From Aquimarina spongiae (GTDB lineage: Bacteria; Bacteroidota; Bacteroidia; Flavobacteriales; Flavobacteriaceae), in assembly GCF_900141785.1 (NCBI RefSeq), contig NZ_FQYP01000015.1, forward strand, positions 1 through 50,625: a stretch of 50,625 nt of DNA, read 5' to 3'. The notes under the pieces were generated by a model. It worked only from the letters and a program-made list of their open reading frames with translations, did not search any database and was not told the origin of the DNA. The position numbers and the translations under genes are program-made. Shown here one piece after another: positions 1 through 8,893 of the stretch; the stretch's first letter is position 1; every line of letters begins with the position of its first letter.

Positions 1-755
1 TTAGCGATTTCATTTTCAGTAATATCGTAGGATGTTACTTTTACCGTATTCCAATGTTCGGCAGTATCACTTCCACTTGCAGGACATCCATTGGTAGGTC
101 CATTAACCCCAGGACATAGGTCTGTATTTTGTGGATAGAAATTATCACCAGGTCTAGTACATCTGATAAGAGTATAGGTGTTTTCTCCAAACCCATCACC
201 ATCTTCATCACGATACCATGTGATTTGTTGAATATCGGGATCGTTATCATCACAGTCAGAGGTATTGGCTACTCTTCCTGCTGGTTGAGTACAACTGAGC
301 ACCCAATCGGAAGGGTTTCCAGCACCATCTTCATCGATATCGGCATACCATCTGGATGGATCTTTGATATTGGGATTGTTATCATTACAATCCTTATTGT
401 TATCTACATAATTAGCAGGTTTGGAGCAACTTCTTATCGTAGGTCCTGTAGCGGCACCAAACCCATCATTATCATCATCATAATACCAAATAGAAGGTCC
501 CTTGATATTAGGGTTGTTGTCATTACAGTCACCTCCTCTTAGTACATACCCTGTACCAGGAGAAGTTCGACAAGATCCATTAGGGCCACCCCAACCATCT
601 CTGTCGTTATCGTACCAATACCACTGAGATCCTGGTTGTGCGTCTACACATTGATCATCTAGTATGGGCACAGGTCCAAGTTGTGCATATATAACCTTAC
701 CAATAAAAAGTAAAGCAAAAAACAGATAATAGGTATATGTTTGAATGTTCTTCAT
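1..755 (-). CDS. Secreted protein with MopE/TSP3-like acidic repeats (3' end outside window)
   Basis: The frame is open from an ATG at 755 to the window edge, giving at least 251 residues. Residues 1-24 are a Sec signal peptide ending YAQ. From about residue 45 come four repeats of 43-46 residues built on WYxDxDxDGxG, a Cys-containing stretch, then DCxDxNPxI. This resembles the MopE-like putative metal-binding repeats and thrombospondin type 3 repeats, which bind Ca2+ through acidic side chains. A divergent last repeat ends near residue 225, and the sequence then changes character. In Bacteroidota such repeats often sit at the N-terminus of large secreted RHS/YD proteins, so the missing part may be one; that is inference. 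The gene starts 20 bases after the 1860-residue gene and is probably co-transcribed with it. The repeat assignment is fairly sure; overall function is unknown. Confidence 0.75.
   Translation of the reverse strand, partial: MKNIQTYTYYLFFALLFIGKVIYAQLGPVPILDDQCVDAQPGSQWYWYDNDRDGWGGPNGSCRTSPGTGYVLRGGDCNDNNPNIKGPSIWYYDDDNDGFGAATGPTIRSCSKPANYVDNNKDCNDNNPNIKDPSRWYADIDEDGAGNPSDWVLSCTQPAGRVANTSDCDDNDPDIQQITWYRDEDGDGFGENTYTLIRCTRPGDNFYPQNTDLCPGVNGPTNGCPASGSDTAEHWNTVKVTSYDITENEIA
80..623 (-). repeat. Four tandem acidic protein repeats (about 135 bp each)
   Basis: Within the partial secreted protein, four successive units share a Trp-Tyr, an Asp-rich loop with DGxG, one or two Cys and a DC(N/D)DNxP tail. 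The fourth copy is degenerate: its tail reads DLCPG. Conservation is at protein level; the DNA is only loosely repetitive. Confidence 0.7.
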
Positions 756-775
756 TTTTTAAGCTTTTGATAGGA

Positions 776-3700
776 TTATCTTTGTTGATCTAGTATTTCA
801 ATGGGACCGCCGCCGCCGTTACAATTTCCTCTTTGATGACTACCCGACCGTTCTGTAGTTTGACCAGTAACTTTATCTCTTACTTGGCACTTGTAATATC
901 TTCGTCCAGTTAACGGATCACAATAAGTAGTGAGGCTTCTGGTATTCGAAGTTCCCCATGAACCATAGTTTAGATTAGAAGAGCTGCTACTGATTGCCCA
1001 ACGATATTCATAATCTCCACTACCACCATTGGTATATGCGGTTAGTGTCGTCGTAGTGACATTGTGATTTGCTACACCTAAACTAAGATATAATTGAGGT
1101 GTGTTATCTCCTATTGGGTCAACAATTCCATCTCCATTTGAATCTGAAATAGCTACTCCTTTATAGTTGTAATCAATTTCCTTTATTAGTTTAAACCCAC
1201 CAGTAACAGATGGAGAAGCATCAATTATTTCTTCAAAAGTTCGTATTAATTTTCCTGTTTGATCATATTCATATCGTGTTGCTAAATTATTTGTTCCAAT
1301 GATATGTGTTAATTCATCCCAGTCATTATACACATAACTTGTAAGGTTCGAATTAGTTGGATGCATTCTAAAATCATCAAAATAGATGGTTCCTGATGCT
1401 GATGTAACATAAACGGTTATTCCTTGGGCAGGAACATCAAAATAATGATTCAATTGAACCCAGTTCCCAGCTGTCACAATTTCACCGTTAAATGAGATAT
1501 TACCACCCCCAATATTGACTTTAGCATTAGTATAATTTGCTTTATTGGCCCATACAGAAATTTTATATTTCTCTGAGTTATGGGGCCCATATAATTCTAC
1601 TTTAAATCCTTCTTTGCCGGCAAGGGTTTTAGAAGAGTATTTACCCGTATGGAACATTTCTGTAGATTGTTGTGCATTAGTCAGTACAGATCCCTCATAC
1701 AGCCCATTTACCCCAGCATTATAAGTAACATAATACTCTGAGCCAGAAGCAAACATTTCGGTAAGACGGGAATTTCCTACTGCTAAAACTTTAGTATTAT
1801 GATCACACATTTTGGTGGCAACATAACTATCGTTGATATCTTTTACTTCCAAAGGCATAGAAAAGTTGTCATACCTTGTTATAGTTGAAGTGTTTATCCA
1901 TTTAGAATTCGTTTGATTACCATCAATTTCCCAGTTGAAATTATCATAGTTACCATTAAATCCTTGATAAGATCCATCGGGATTAATATCTCCATTCCAA
2001 ACATAAGTTTTATGTTTACGCCACATTCTAGCCTTTTGGTTCGGTAAGAGTTCTGAATAGGTGTTATTCAAGATGTAGAAATTTTTCCACTGATTAGACC
2101 AGGTATTGATCGTAGCTGATATAGGTTTCCAGTTACCGTTTACATCAAGATAGGTGAAATTAGCAGCTGTTTGCGTAAGCATGTTTTTGTTTGTTGCTCC
2201 ATTCACCACTGCACCCATGTTATACAATCCTGTAGAATATTCTGGAATAGTGTAAGCAGGTGTTGTTTTGGTCCTAAATCTGTTTCCGTGGCTGTCTACC
2301 GTTGTAGTTTCTAACAATTGACCCGAAATGTTATCATGTTTGTCAAAATTAGTGGTAGAACTATGGCCGCCAATAATAGTAGTCGTGCTTTTTAATACAG
2401 AAGGATAAATTGTTCTGGTCGAAGTATTGATCAACCATTCATCCGTTACGTCAGAACTCTTATAATTTACTTCTTTATAAGATTGGAAAGACTCTTGAAT
2501 TACTCCTTGTGTAATTTCACCATTAGAAGCATAATTATTAATAGTCTTAGAAATAAGTTGGTTTTTACCATTGAACTGTTCTATTTCCAGAATTTGTCCT
2601 AAACAAGCAAAATTATTGGTTAATTCATAGTTTTTGATATTTACATTTTTACTCTGATTACTGTTGTACTGATTTAGAACAGTTTGCTCTGAAATCTCAA
2701 ACAGTTCTCCAAATTTAATGCTGTTAGGATCCTTTTCATCTAAAACTTTAAATTTAAATACGGATCTATTTGAATAGGAATTCGTATTTGTATCAAAACC
2801 AGTATTTACAGTAACATATTCATACATTGGAGTTGGAGCCGGTAATTGAGACCCATACGCAATAGGTTGATCAGAATTATCCGGGAATGGTAAATAACTA
2901 ATAACTCCAGAAGAAACATAGTTTGAATCAGACTGATTTTGATTAGAATTAGGTTTATTATATGAATATCTGGTTTTGTAGGTTTTGGTTCCATCGGTAA
3001 TACTCAACTCTTTTACTCTTAATCCACCTCCGTTTTTACCGTCTGGTGTTTTGTTAGAAATGATAGAATGTATTAAAGAATATGAATTCAATGAAGCTAC
3101 CAAAGGTCTAGGCTTTTTCTGGTTTTGCCAATTACCATTTGTGGAAGTAACTACAGAAACTGGATCAACCTCTAATGCAGGTGAAACACTTGGAGCATAT
3201 GCTTTGTAACTAGCATTAACTTCAACAATCATAGAGTTGTCTGCTTGATTGATAGATATGATATTGGCTTCCTGAGGTAAAACATCTATAGAGGACCAAG
3301 CTGTAAAAGGAGCAGGATATGAACCTTGTAATCTTGCGGCAGAGTACCATAGGTCAAAATGAACTTTTCGATTCGCCACAAAATAATCAGATAACAAGAA
3401 GTTTTCTGTTGCCGAATCTTGATCGTCTACTTCTACTTTGATTTGTGCTCTTCCAGAAGAACCATTAACAGGAGGAAGTTGGTTTGCAAAAAAGGTAAAC
3501 TTTAAATGTTTGTTGAAAACTCTACCTGTTTCCGCTACTGCAATGTCATAATCATCGGACTCATAATTAATATTGATGCTTCCTCCGGTTGGAGTAGTTA
3601 TTTTGTTCATAGACCATACGGCAGGATTATTTTCATAGTATCCCCATAGATCTTTCATGTCATAGTTAAAGCTGCGATTGTTTAAATATTCAAATTTATA

Positions 3701-6358
3701 AGGGGGGACTAGTTGAGTTCCTCCTTTTCCTTGAAAAGATATTCCATTCAAAGTCAATCTTCCGCTTGAAGTATTTGGAGAATTTGTTACCAGACTATAA
3801 GAATAATGAGAACCAAAATCAATTACTTTTACTGCTTTGGCCAAAGTCCCAGCTATATTATCTTTTACGTCTATAACATTATCTTGAATGTTGTAATCTG
3901 GAATTGGATCACCGCTAATCGGAGGGAAAAGGGTGCCAGTATTTGCCAATGAACTACCATGAGCTTTATTTACAAGATCATCTTCGTTTTTTACCAAGAT
4001 TATTTTTTCTAATCGTAAAGGTCTTTGTTTTGGTATAGTGTATCTAACTTCATCAAAATATGACGAGGTTGGCTGGACACCCGGAGCCTGGAAGTTGCGT
4101 CTTTTCCATTCTGGACTTACATTGTCAAATCGTATGTTTTTAACAAATACAGCTGTATGTGTTCTAGTTTTGATTCTATCCAGATAATACAGTTGTTTTT
4201 TTCCATATGTTTTCGTTTTGATGTTAGGGTTATCTTCTGAAACATCATATTCCTCAGCATATGGAGATTTCCATACAGAATTATTAGTCCATTTTCCATA
4301 GTCGAAACGAACCCAATATCCATAATCTCCTTCGTCTGGGTAATTTCTGGTATTTGAGGCAACATTATAATAATCAGGCCCGGTTATCGCCGTTAATAGC
4401 CAATGCGTTGCATAGGCCCCTTGATTAGTTTCAAAATAAGATTCTCTCTCTGGTTTGTTTTGGATAACACCAAAAGTTCTCGTGCTTGTTTTTAGGTTAT
4501 ATACTGGGAGTGAGTAATGGTAAGTTTTTCCATCTGGAGCAACTATTTTGAATCCTCCAATACTAGTTTTTATACCATTGCCTAAGAAAGAGGCTAAATT
4601 TTCTGGAATTGGAACACCATCTGGAGCATTAGCAGGTTCGAAACCTATGGGCATTAGTAGCCCGTCATTTTCTGCGGTTCCATCTTCCATGTCTTGTAAA
4701 GTGTAATACTGAACAAAGCGTCCATCTTTTTTTCTTGGACTCCAAGTAGTTCCTGAACCAGAATTATAATAATCATAGATATTACTGCTATTGGTATTAG
4801 TATTGAAACTAGCTTTGTTTATTTGTAAAGAAGAAGAATATTGATTGTTGAAATAGAAATATACATCTGTAGATCCTCCTGCTCCGTTTTGAAATCCAGA
4901 ATATCTGGATAAATTGTAGTTCGATTCAAAAGTTGTTGAATTTGCAAATGTCCTGTGTAAGCCCAAAAGAGCCCCTGTTCGGGATACTCTTGGAGTCATA
5001 GATCCAGATAATCCCTGTGCAGATACGTTGAATGAATCAAATGCAGGAAACATCGCATTGTTTTTGTTTAATTCACGTGCTCCACTAGTAATTCCGACTT
5101 CATTAACGTCCATAAAGTATTTTCCTCCGTTGGTTGGATCTGATGATATTAACGTAGCGCTAACGCAAGTGAATAAATTGCTAACAGGATTATTAGACAA
5201 TGCATTACAATTACAATCTGAAGGAGAATCTACATACACAACAGATGTATATACGGTCCCTTGTCCAACATAAGTGTTGAATCTTGATTTTACTTCACAT
5301 TCATATTTGATGGCGTCTCCAAGGTATAAAGCACCGCTTACATTACTGGTTTTGTGTGAATTTAAATACCATTTTACCTTTTGTTTGCTATATCCTAGGT
5401 TAAAAGAACCTATCGGTGTAGGAATGGCTAAAGCAAAGAAATCAGAATCTGTGTCAACATTATAATCATTCATTGAAATTGAGTTGGCAAAAGATATTTG
5501 CGTACCCATTCCAACTCCCCCAACACCTCCGGAAACAGAAAGTCCTCTTGATGATAATGATAATCCGATGCTATTTTTCTTTCCTTTTTCTCCTTCTGCA
5601 TAAGAAATAGACAACGAAGATTCTCCTTCATAACTCATGTTTAGTCCTATATTAAAGCCACTGTTGAAGTTACCATCTTCACCTTCTCCCCAGTTGTAAC
5701 CCCCGTTAATTCCAATTCCTTGGCTTCCAATGTTTAGACCTATTGAGCCTCCTGCGGGAAAGGTATACCCAATGCTACCAGAACCATAAAACTGACCTCC
5801 AGGACTTACTCCAACCGTAGCACCTGCAAATAGTGGTGTTCCTGGAATTCCATAACCAGCACTTACGTACCCACCAAAACCTTTGTTTGAATTATGAGAA
5901 ATACCGACTCCAACACTCCAGGCACCAGCAATAGAAGTATAAGAAACGCCAACAGATGTTGAAACATCAGATCCTCCAACGTCATAAAAACTTTCTTGTA
6001 GCATTCCATTTTTCCAGTCATCTGGATATCCATTAACTCCACGATTAATGGCTCCTGGATTCACAGACCAACCTAATCCAACCCATGATGCTTCTTGATC
6101 CATAGCAATTCCAGCATGGTAGGACAATGCCAATGGATATCCTCCTTCTGGACTTGGAACCGTAAGAAGAGGTAAGACATAAGTAAAGTCTCCAGTAAGT
6201 AAACTTACCATATCAGTGGCATCTACTGGTTCAAAAGCACCTGCTTCTGGGGCATTTGGCCCTTGGGCGAAAGTGCTGTTAGATGTTAAAATAAATAAAC
6301 TTATCAAGCTTATCATCAAACATTTGTAAATCGAGTTGGATTCGTTTTTGGTTTTCAT
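776..6358 (-). CDS. Giant secreted SpvB/RHS-like surface protein (1860 aa)
   Basis: A Sec signal peptide covers residues 1-31, with the cut after STFA. The next ~80 residues hold segments such as LSYHAGIAMDQEASWVGLGW followed by NPGAINR. This is the N-terminal signature of large Bacteroidota proteins related to SpvB/Tc-toxin and RHS/YD shells. A Gly/Ser-rich stretch of about 150 residues follows. Near residue 1700 there are YD-type elements (YVYNDWDEL, TRYEYDQTGKLIRTFEE), so at least part of the protein should form a beta-strand-spiral shell. I see no RHS core motif and no recognisable C-terminal toxin. The tail ends in a Cys-containing Gly-rich segment, GGGGPIEILDQQR. There is no T9SS sorting domain. 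It is the first gene of a two-gene unit with the MopE-repeat protein. The exact role (adhesin, toxin carrier or matrix protein) cannot be told from sequence. Confidence 0.8.
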   Translation of the reverse strand: MKTKNESNSIYKCLMISLISLFILTSNSTFAQGPNAPEAGAFEPVDATDMVSLLTGDFTYVLPLLTVPSPEGGYPLALSYHAGIAMDQEASWVGLGWSVNPGAINRGVNGYPDDWKNGMLQESFYDVGGSDVSTSVGVSYTSIAGAWSVGVGISHNSNKGFGGYVSAGYGIPGTPLFAGATVGVSPGGQFYGSGSIGYTFPAGGSIGLNIGSQGIGINGGYNWGEGEDGNFNSGFNIGLNMSYEGESSLSISYAEGEKGKKNSIGLSLSSRGLSVSGGVGGVGMGTQISFANSISMNDYNVDTDSDFFALAIPTPIGSFNLGYSKQKVKWYLNSHKTSNVSGALYLGDAIKYECEVKSRFNTYVGQGTVYTSVVYVDSPSDCNCNALSNNPVSNLFTCVSATLISSDPTNGGKYFMDVNEVGITSGARELNKNNAMFPAFDSFNVSAQGLSGSMTPRVSRTGALLGLHRTFANSTTFESNYNLSRYSGFQNGAGGSTDVYFYFNNQYSSSLQINKASFNTNTNSSNIYDYYNSGSGTTWSPRKKDGRFVQYYTLQDMEDGTAENDGLLMPIGFEPANAPDGVPIPENLASFLGNGIKTSIGGFKIVAPDGKTYHYSLPVYNLKTSTRTFGVIQNKPERESYFETNQGAYATHWLLTAITGPDYYNVASNTRNYPDEGDYGYWVRFDYGKWTNNSVWKSPYAEEYDVSEDNPNIKTKTYGKKQLYYLDRIKTRTHTAVFVKNIRFDNVSPEWKRRNFQAPGVQPTSSYFDEVRYTIPKQRPLRLEKIILVKNEDDLVNKAHGSSLANTGTLFPPISGDPIPDYNIQDNVIDVKDNIAGTLAKAVKVIDFGSHYSYSLVTNSPNTSSGRLTLNGISFQGKGGTQLVPPYKFEYLNNRSFNYDMKDLWGYYENNPAVWSMNKITTPTGGSININYESDDYDIAVAETGRVFNKHLKFTFFANQLPPVNGSSGRAQIKVEVDDQDSATENFLLSDYFVANRKVHFDLWYSAARLQGSYPAPFTAWSSIDVLPQEANIISINQADNSMIVEVNASYKAYAPSVSPALEVDPVSVVTSTNGNWQNQKKPRPLVASLNSYSLIHSIISNKTPDGKNGGGLRVKELSITDGTKTYKTRYSYNKPNSNQNQSDSNYVSSGVISYLPFPDNSDQPIAYGSQLPAPTPMYEYVTVNTGFDTNTNSYSNRSVFKFKVLDEKDPNSIKFGELFEISEQTVLNQYNSNQSKNVNIKNYELTNNFACLGQILEIEQFNGKNQLISKTINNYASNGEITQGVIQESFQSYKEVNYKSSDVTDEWLINTSTRTIYPSVLKSTTTIIGGHSSTTNFDKHDNISGQLLETTTVDSHGNRFRTKTTPAYTIPEYSTGLYNMGAVVNGATNKNMLTQTAANFTYLDVNGNWKPISATINTWSNQWKNFYILNNTYSELLPNQKARMWRKHKTYVWNGDINPDGSYQGFNGNYDNFNWEIDGNQTNSKWINTSTITRYDNFSMPLEVKDINDSYVATKMCDHNTKVLAVGNSRLTEMFASGSEYYVTYNAGVNGLYEGSVLTNAQQSTEMFHTGKYSSKTLAGKEGFKVELYGPHNSEKYKISVWANKANYTNAKVNIGGGNISFNGEIVTAGNWVQLNHYFDVPAQGITVYVTSASGTIYFDDFRMHPTNSNLTSYVYNDWDELTHIIGTNNLATRYEYDQTGKLIRTFEEIIDASPSVTGGFKLIKEIDYNYKGVAISDSNGDGIVDPIGDNTPQLYLSLGVANHNVTTTTLTAYTNGGSGDYEYRWAISSSSSNLNYGSWGTSNTRSLTTYCDPLTGRRYYKCQVRDKVTGQTTERSGSHQRGNCNGGGGPIEILDQQR

Positions 6359-6478
6359 AAAACTACTTTTGTTTTAATATTACACCCGGAGTAGCTGATT
6401 TTGGTTTTATACTTACTCTTTGGTGGTCGACTCTTAGATTTATTATTAATTTTTATATACAGTTTCCTACAACTGAAT

Positions 6479-6511
6479 AAAAGGGAATTGAAAAACTAGA
6501 ATTTAATTCCC
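6479..6511 (-). terminator. Hairpin terminator after the fibre/Skp/lipoprotein operon
   Basis: On the minus strand a GGGAATT arm (6505-6511) pairs with AATTCCC (6483-6489) across a 15-base loop and is followed directly by TTTTATT. The stop codon of the lipoprotein gene (6496-6498) lies in the loop. This separates the five-gene operon upstream from the giant RHS-like gene. Confidence 0.55.
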
Positions 6512-7101
6512 GGTTCATTATTGATAATTTTTGTTGGAATTTTAAATTTCACTTCACCGGTATAAAATCCTAGATCTTCAATAGTAAGTGTCATTACTTC
6601 TGTATTTGTTAACCTTTCATCTCTTGGATAAACAAATAAAATTGTTGTGGCCCCACTCATACCATATACTCTTGGATAGATATAATCGGCCATGGCGATA
6701 GTATCCTTCTGTTTTGTATATAAATGTACTTTCTGTTCCATTCCAAATGCTAATTCATTGACCATAGCACCAAATCGTTGTTTATTACCCACTACATTGC
6801 TCAATAACTCCTGATTGTTTTTGGACATCGATAATGAGAAATACAGATATTCATTGTATTTCGTACGTAAACTGTCTACCTTGGATTTTGTAACTACTCG
6901 GGATAAAGTTTGATCAACTAGTAAATCAGTTGGTTTGTATAGAATTGAAAAATCAACATCATTTATCGTTTTGGAATATAAATAACCATTTTCGGGTTGT
7001 TGAAGGTATTCTAATAGTTCTTCTGATGATTCAAAAGACTTTTTATTACAAGCAATAAAAAATAACGTGAGTATTACAATAAAAACTTTTACTTTGAACA
7101 T
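6496..7101 (-). CDS. Small lipoprotein of unknown family (201 aa)
   Basis: The N-terminus MFKVKVFIVILTLFFIACNK is a lipoprotein signal with lipobox FIAC, so the mature protein should be anchored at Cys18. The rest is a soluble mixed alpha/beta chain with no motif I recognise. The start codon overlaps the stop of the OmpH/Skp-like gene by one base (TAATG), which indicates translational coupling. The gene is the last one before a hairpin. Tight coupling to a periplasmic chaperone and three fibre-like proteins suggests a role in their assembly or anchoring, but this is inference from position alone. Confidence 0.7.
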   Translation of the reverse strand: MFKVKVFIVILTLFFIACNKKSFESSEELLEYLQQPENGYLYSKTINDVDFSILYKPTDLLVDQTLSRVVTKSKVDSLRTKYNEYLYFSLSMSKNNQELLSNVVGNKQRFGAMVNELAFGMEQKVHLYTKQKDTIAMADYIYPRVYGMSGATTILFVYPRDERLTNTEVMTLTIEDLGFYTGEVKFKIPTKIINNEPGIKF

Positions 7102-7634
7102 TACTTTCCTTCAAATTCTGCGTTCAACTCTTTCAATACATCCTCTGTTAGATCAGCAGATGTTTCACCATACATTATTGTACCATTTCCAGTTGCTCCA
7201 AAGATCACTTTGTATCCCTTGGTCTTTCCATATTCTTTAACAAAGTCATTGATGTCATTGATTACAGTTTGAGTTACTTTTTTATCTTCCTCCATCAATT
7301 GTTTTTGTACTGCTTGTTGATAATTATTGATTTGTTGTTGCTTATTGGCCAATAATTCCTGTTTCAGTTCTATCTCCTTTTTACTCATTGAACTACGTTC
7401 TTTTTCGTAGGTTTTTAATTCATCCTGCCACCCTGTAATCAAGCTATCTACATTAGCTTTCATTGTTTTTGCTTTTTCGTCAAACTCTGATTTAACAATT
7501 TTGGTTCTTTTGTATCCATCTAATAGCTTATTTACATCTACGTAAACCAATTCTGATGAAGATTGCAGATAGAAAAAAGATCCAACAGTGGCTATTAATG
7601 CCAAGATGGCTATGGGTAAGGCTAGTTTATTCAT
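7101..7634 (-). CDS. OmpH/Skp-family periplasmic chaperone (177 aa)
   Basis: An N-terminal membrane/signal segment (residues 4-23) is followed by the family opening LVYVDVNKLLDGYK. A long charged, Gln/Lys/Glu-rich helical region (about residues 45-120) then forms the coiled-coil tentacles typical of Skp/OmpH. The C-terminal part (GYKVIFGATGNGTIMYG... DLTEDVLKELN) is the usual closing beta element of the family. Length fits Skp (about 160-180 aa). Skp proteins hold unfolded outer-membrane or surface proteins in the periplasm. The usual Skp context is beside bamA, but here the gene sits 22 bases after three fibre-like genes and overlaps a lipoprotein gene. It may therefore be a dedicated chaperone for this locus (inference). 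The family call is firm. Confidence 0.85.
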   Translation of the reverse strand: MNKLALPIAILALIATVGSFFYLQSSSELVYVDVNKLLDGYKRTKIVKSEFDEKAKTMKANVDSLITGWQDELKTYEKERSSMSKKEIELKQELLANKQQQINNYQQAVQKQLMEEDKKVTQTVINDINDFVKEYGKTKGYKVIFGATGNGTIMYGETSADLTEDVLKELNAEFEGK

Positions 7635-7656
7635 TTCGTACTCTTTTTTGTTTCAA

Positions 7657-8892
7657 TTATTTTTTTATGATTAACTGTTCTAATTTGATCAAGCGCTTTT
7701 CTAATTCATTGTTTGAATTCAATAAGTGCTCATTAATTATTTTTTGTTCTTTTAGTTTTTTGTCCTGCTCTATGGTGTAGAGTGTAAGCTCTTCAATCTT
7801 TTCCAGCAATTTCAAATTCATTTCCTTAAGATTCACACCTTCTTTTTCCATCTGCTTTGCAGAAGGAATATTAGGTAAGTGTCCTTTTTCTTGAATATGA
7901 AGAGAAACTTCTTCTAATGTTTTTAGATTATAATCTTCTAGGAATACATAATCGGGAGCTACGGCTCCGGCAAGATCAACTTTCACCTCTTGTGTATGGA
8001 TTTTTCCTTTGACGGTGAGTTTTGAATCCGGAGTAGTAGTACCAATTCCTAAGTTCCCATTGGCGGTCATGGTCATCATCTTTGTGGTATAGCTGGTCCA
8101 TAAGAATAATGGTCGGTTTGAAATCGGACCATTGGTTCTACGAGCATCAAAATTTACTACAGCATTCCCACCAACGTCATTCCCTTCAGAAGTGGTACCC
8201 ATAAATTGAATCGAGTATCTGTTGTCGGACTGATGATGTCCTTTAATAACAGGTATAAACTGATTAGGTGAGCCCGTAGAATTTGCAATTTGCAAATAAT
8301 CATTGGGAGCATCGGCAATTCTATAGCGGGTTAAACTTTCGGTTTGACCACTTGTAGAAAGGATATCTAATCTGGCAGCTGGATTTGGTGCTCCCAATCC
8401 TAAATTTCCATTATGTAATAATAACAAATCGTTCTCACCATAGTTTAATCGTCCAAATTGAGCACTAAGTAATACTGAGCCTCCTCCATTAGGTAAAGTC
8501 CCGTCAAATATATCCCCACCTGTCCAAGCAGATTGATTGAGATATACCTTTAGCCCTGCAATGGCTACTTTAAAATTGATTTCTAAATACGCTTTTGTAT
8601 CATCATAGGTAATTCGTGCATCAGACCAATGATCTGCATCACTTACAGATGAAATATTTAACCCGCCATAGGCAGACCAACCTTTCATCCATGAGATTTT
8701 GCTTACTCTGGGAGATGTGGCACCACCTTCGGTGTGTATAGTGATCTCGTTATAACCTCTTCCGTATGCGCCATCAAGCCGTGCTACACGTTTCCATCCT
8801 GGACCATCCACTACTACGGTTTTTTTAATTTCAGTTTGTCCATGTATCAGGATTGAGGTTAGAAATATTGCTAGGTATAATGCTCTTTTCAT
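7657..8892 (-). CDS. Secreted fibre-like surface protein, paralogue 3 (411 aa)
   Basis: A signal peptide covers residues 1-18 (ending IHGQ). Two phage-tail-fibre-like beta repeats of the GNLGIGTTTPDSKLTV type occur (near residues 165 and 280). The C-terminal ~110 residues hold the module conserved in all three paralogues: KGKIHTQEVKVDLAG, APDYVFLEDYNLKTLEEV, KGHLPNIPSAKQMEKEGV, then NLKEMNLKLLEKIEELTLY. It closes with a coiled coil, EQDKKLKEQ to the end. Proteins with this tail are common in Bacteroidota and resemble tail-spike proteins whose C-terminal coiled coil trimerises; the trimer is inference here. The gene starts one base after the stop of the preceding paralogue and lies 22 bases before the Skp-like gene. 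The N-terminal half is not similar to the other two copies. Confidence 0.75.
   Translation of the reverse strand: MKRALYLAIFLTSILIHGQTEIKKTVVVDGPGWKRVARLDGAYGRGYNEITIHTEGGATSPRVSKISWMKGWSAYGGLNISSVSDADHWSDARITYDDTKAYLEINFKVAIAGLKVYLNQSAWTGGDIFDGTLPNGGGSVLLSAQFGRLNYGENDLLLLHNGNLGLGAPNPAARLDILSTSGQTESLTRYRIADAPNDYLQIANSTGSPNQFIPVIKGHHQSDNRYSIQFMGTTSEGNDVGGNAVVNFDARRTNGPISNRPLFLWTSYTTKMMTMTANGNLGIGTTTPDSKLTVKGKIHTQEVKVDLAGAVAPDYVFLEDYNLKTLEEVSLHIQEKGHLPNIPSAKQMEKEGVNLKEMNLKLLEKIEELTLYTIEQDKKLKEQKIINEHLLNSNNELEKRLIKLEQLIIKK
7771..8059 (-). repeat. Conserved C-terminal module, copy 3
   Basis: About 290 bp encoding SKLTVKGKIHTQEVKV through LLEKIEELTLYTI. Protein identity to copies 1 and 2 is near total, and the DNA is also clearly similar, with differences mostly at third codon positions. 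Confidence 0.75.
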
Positions 8893-8893
8893 A

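Noticed and set aside
129..542. Plus-strand open frame rich in Ile and Ser opposite the MopE-repeat gene
   Set aside because: It mirrors the Asp/Asn-rich repeats on the other strand (GAT/AAT read in reverse), while the minus frame has a signal peptide and clear repeats.
776..6358. A C-terminal toxin domain on the giant RHS-like protein
   Set aside because: The last ~120 residues are Gly/Ser-rich with a few Cys and match no toxin motif I know, and no RHS core precedes them.
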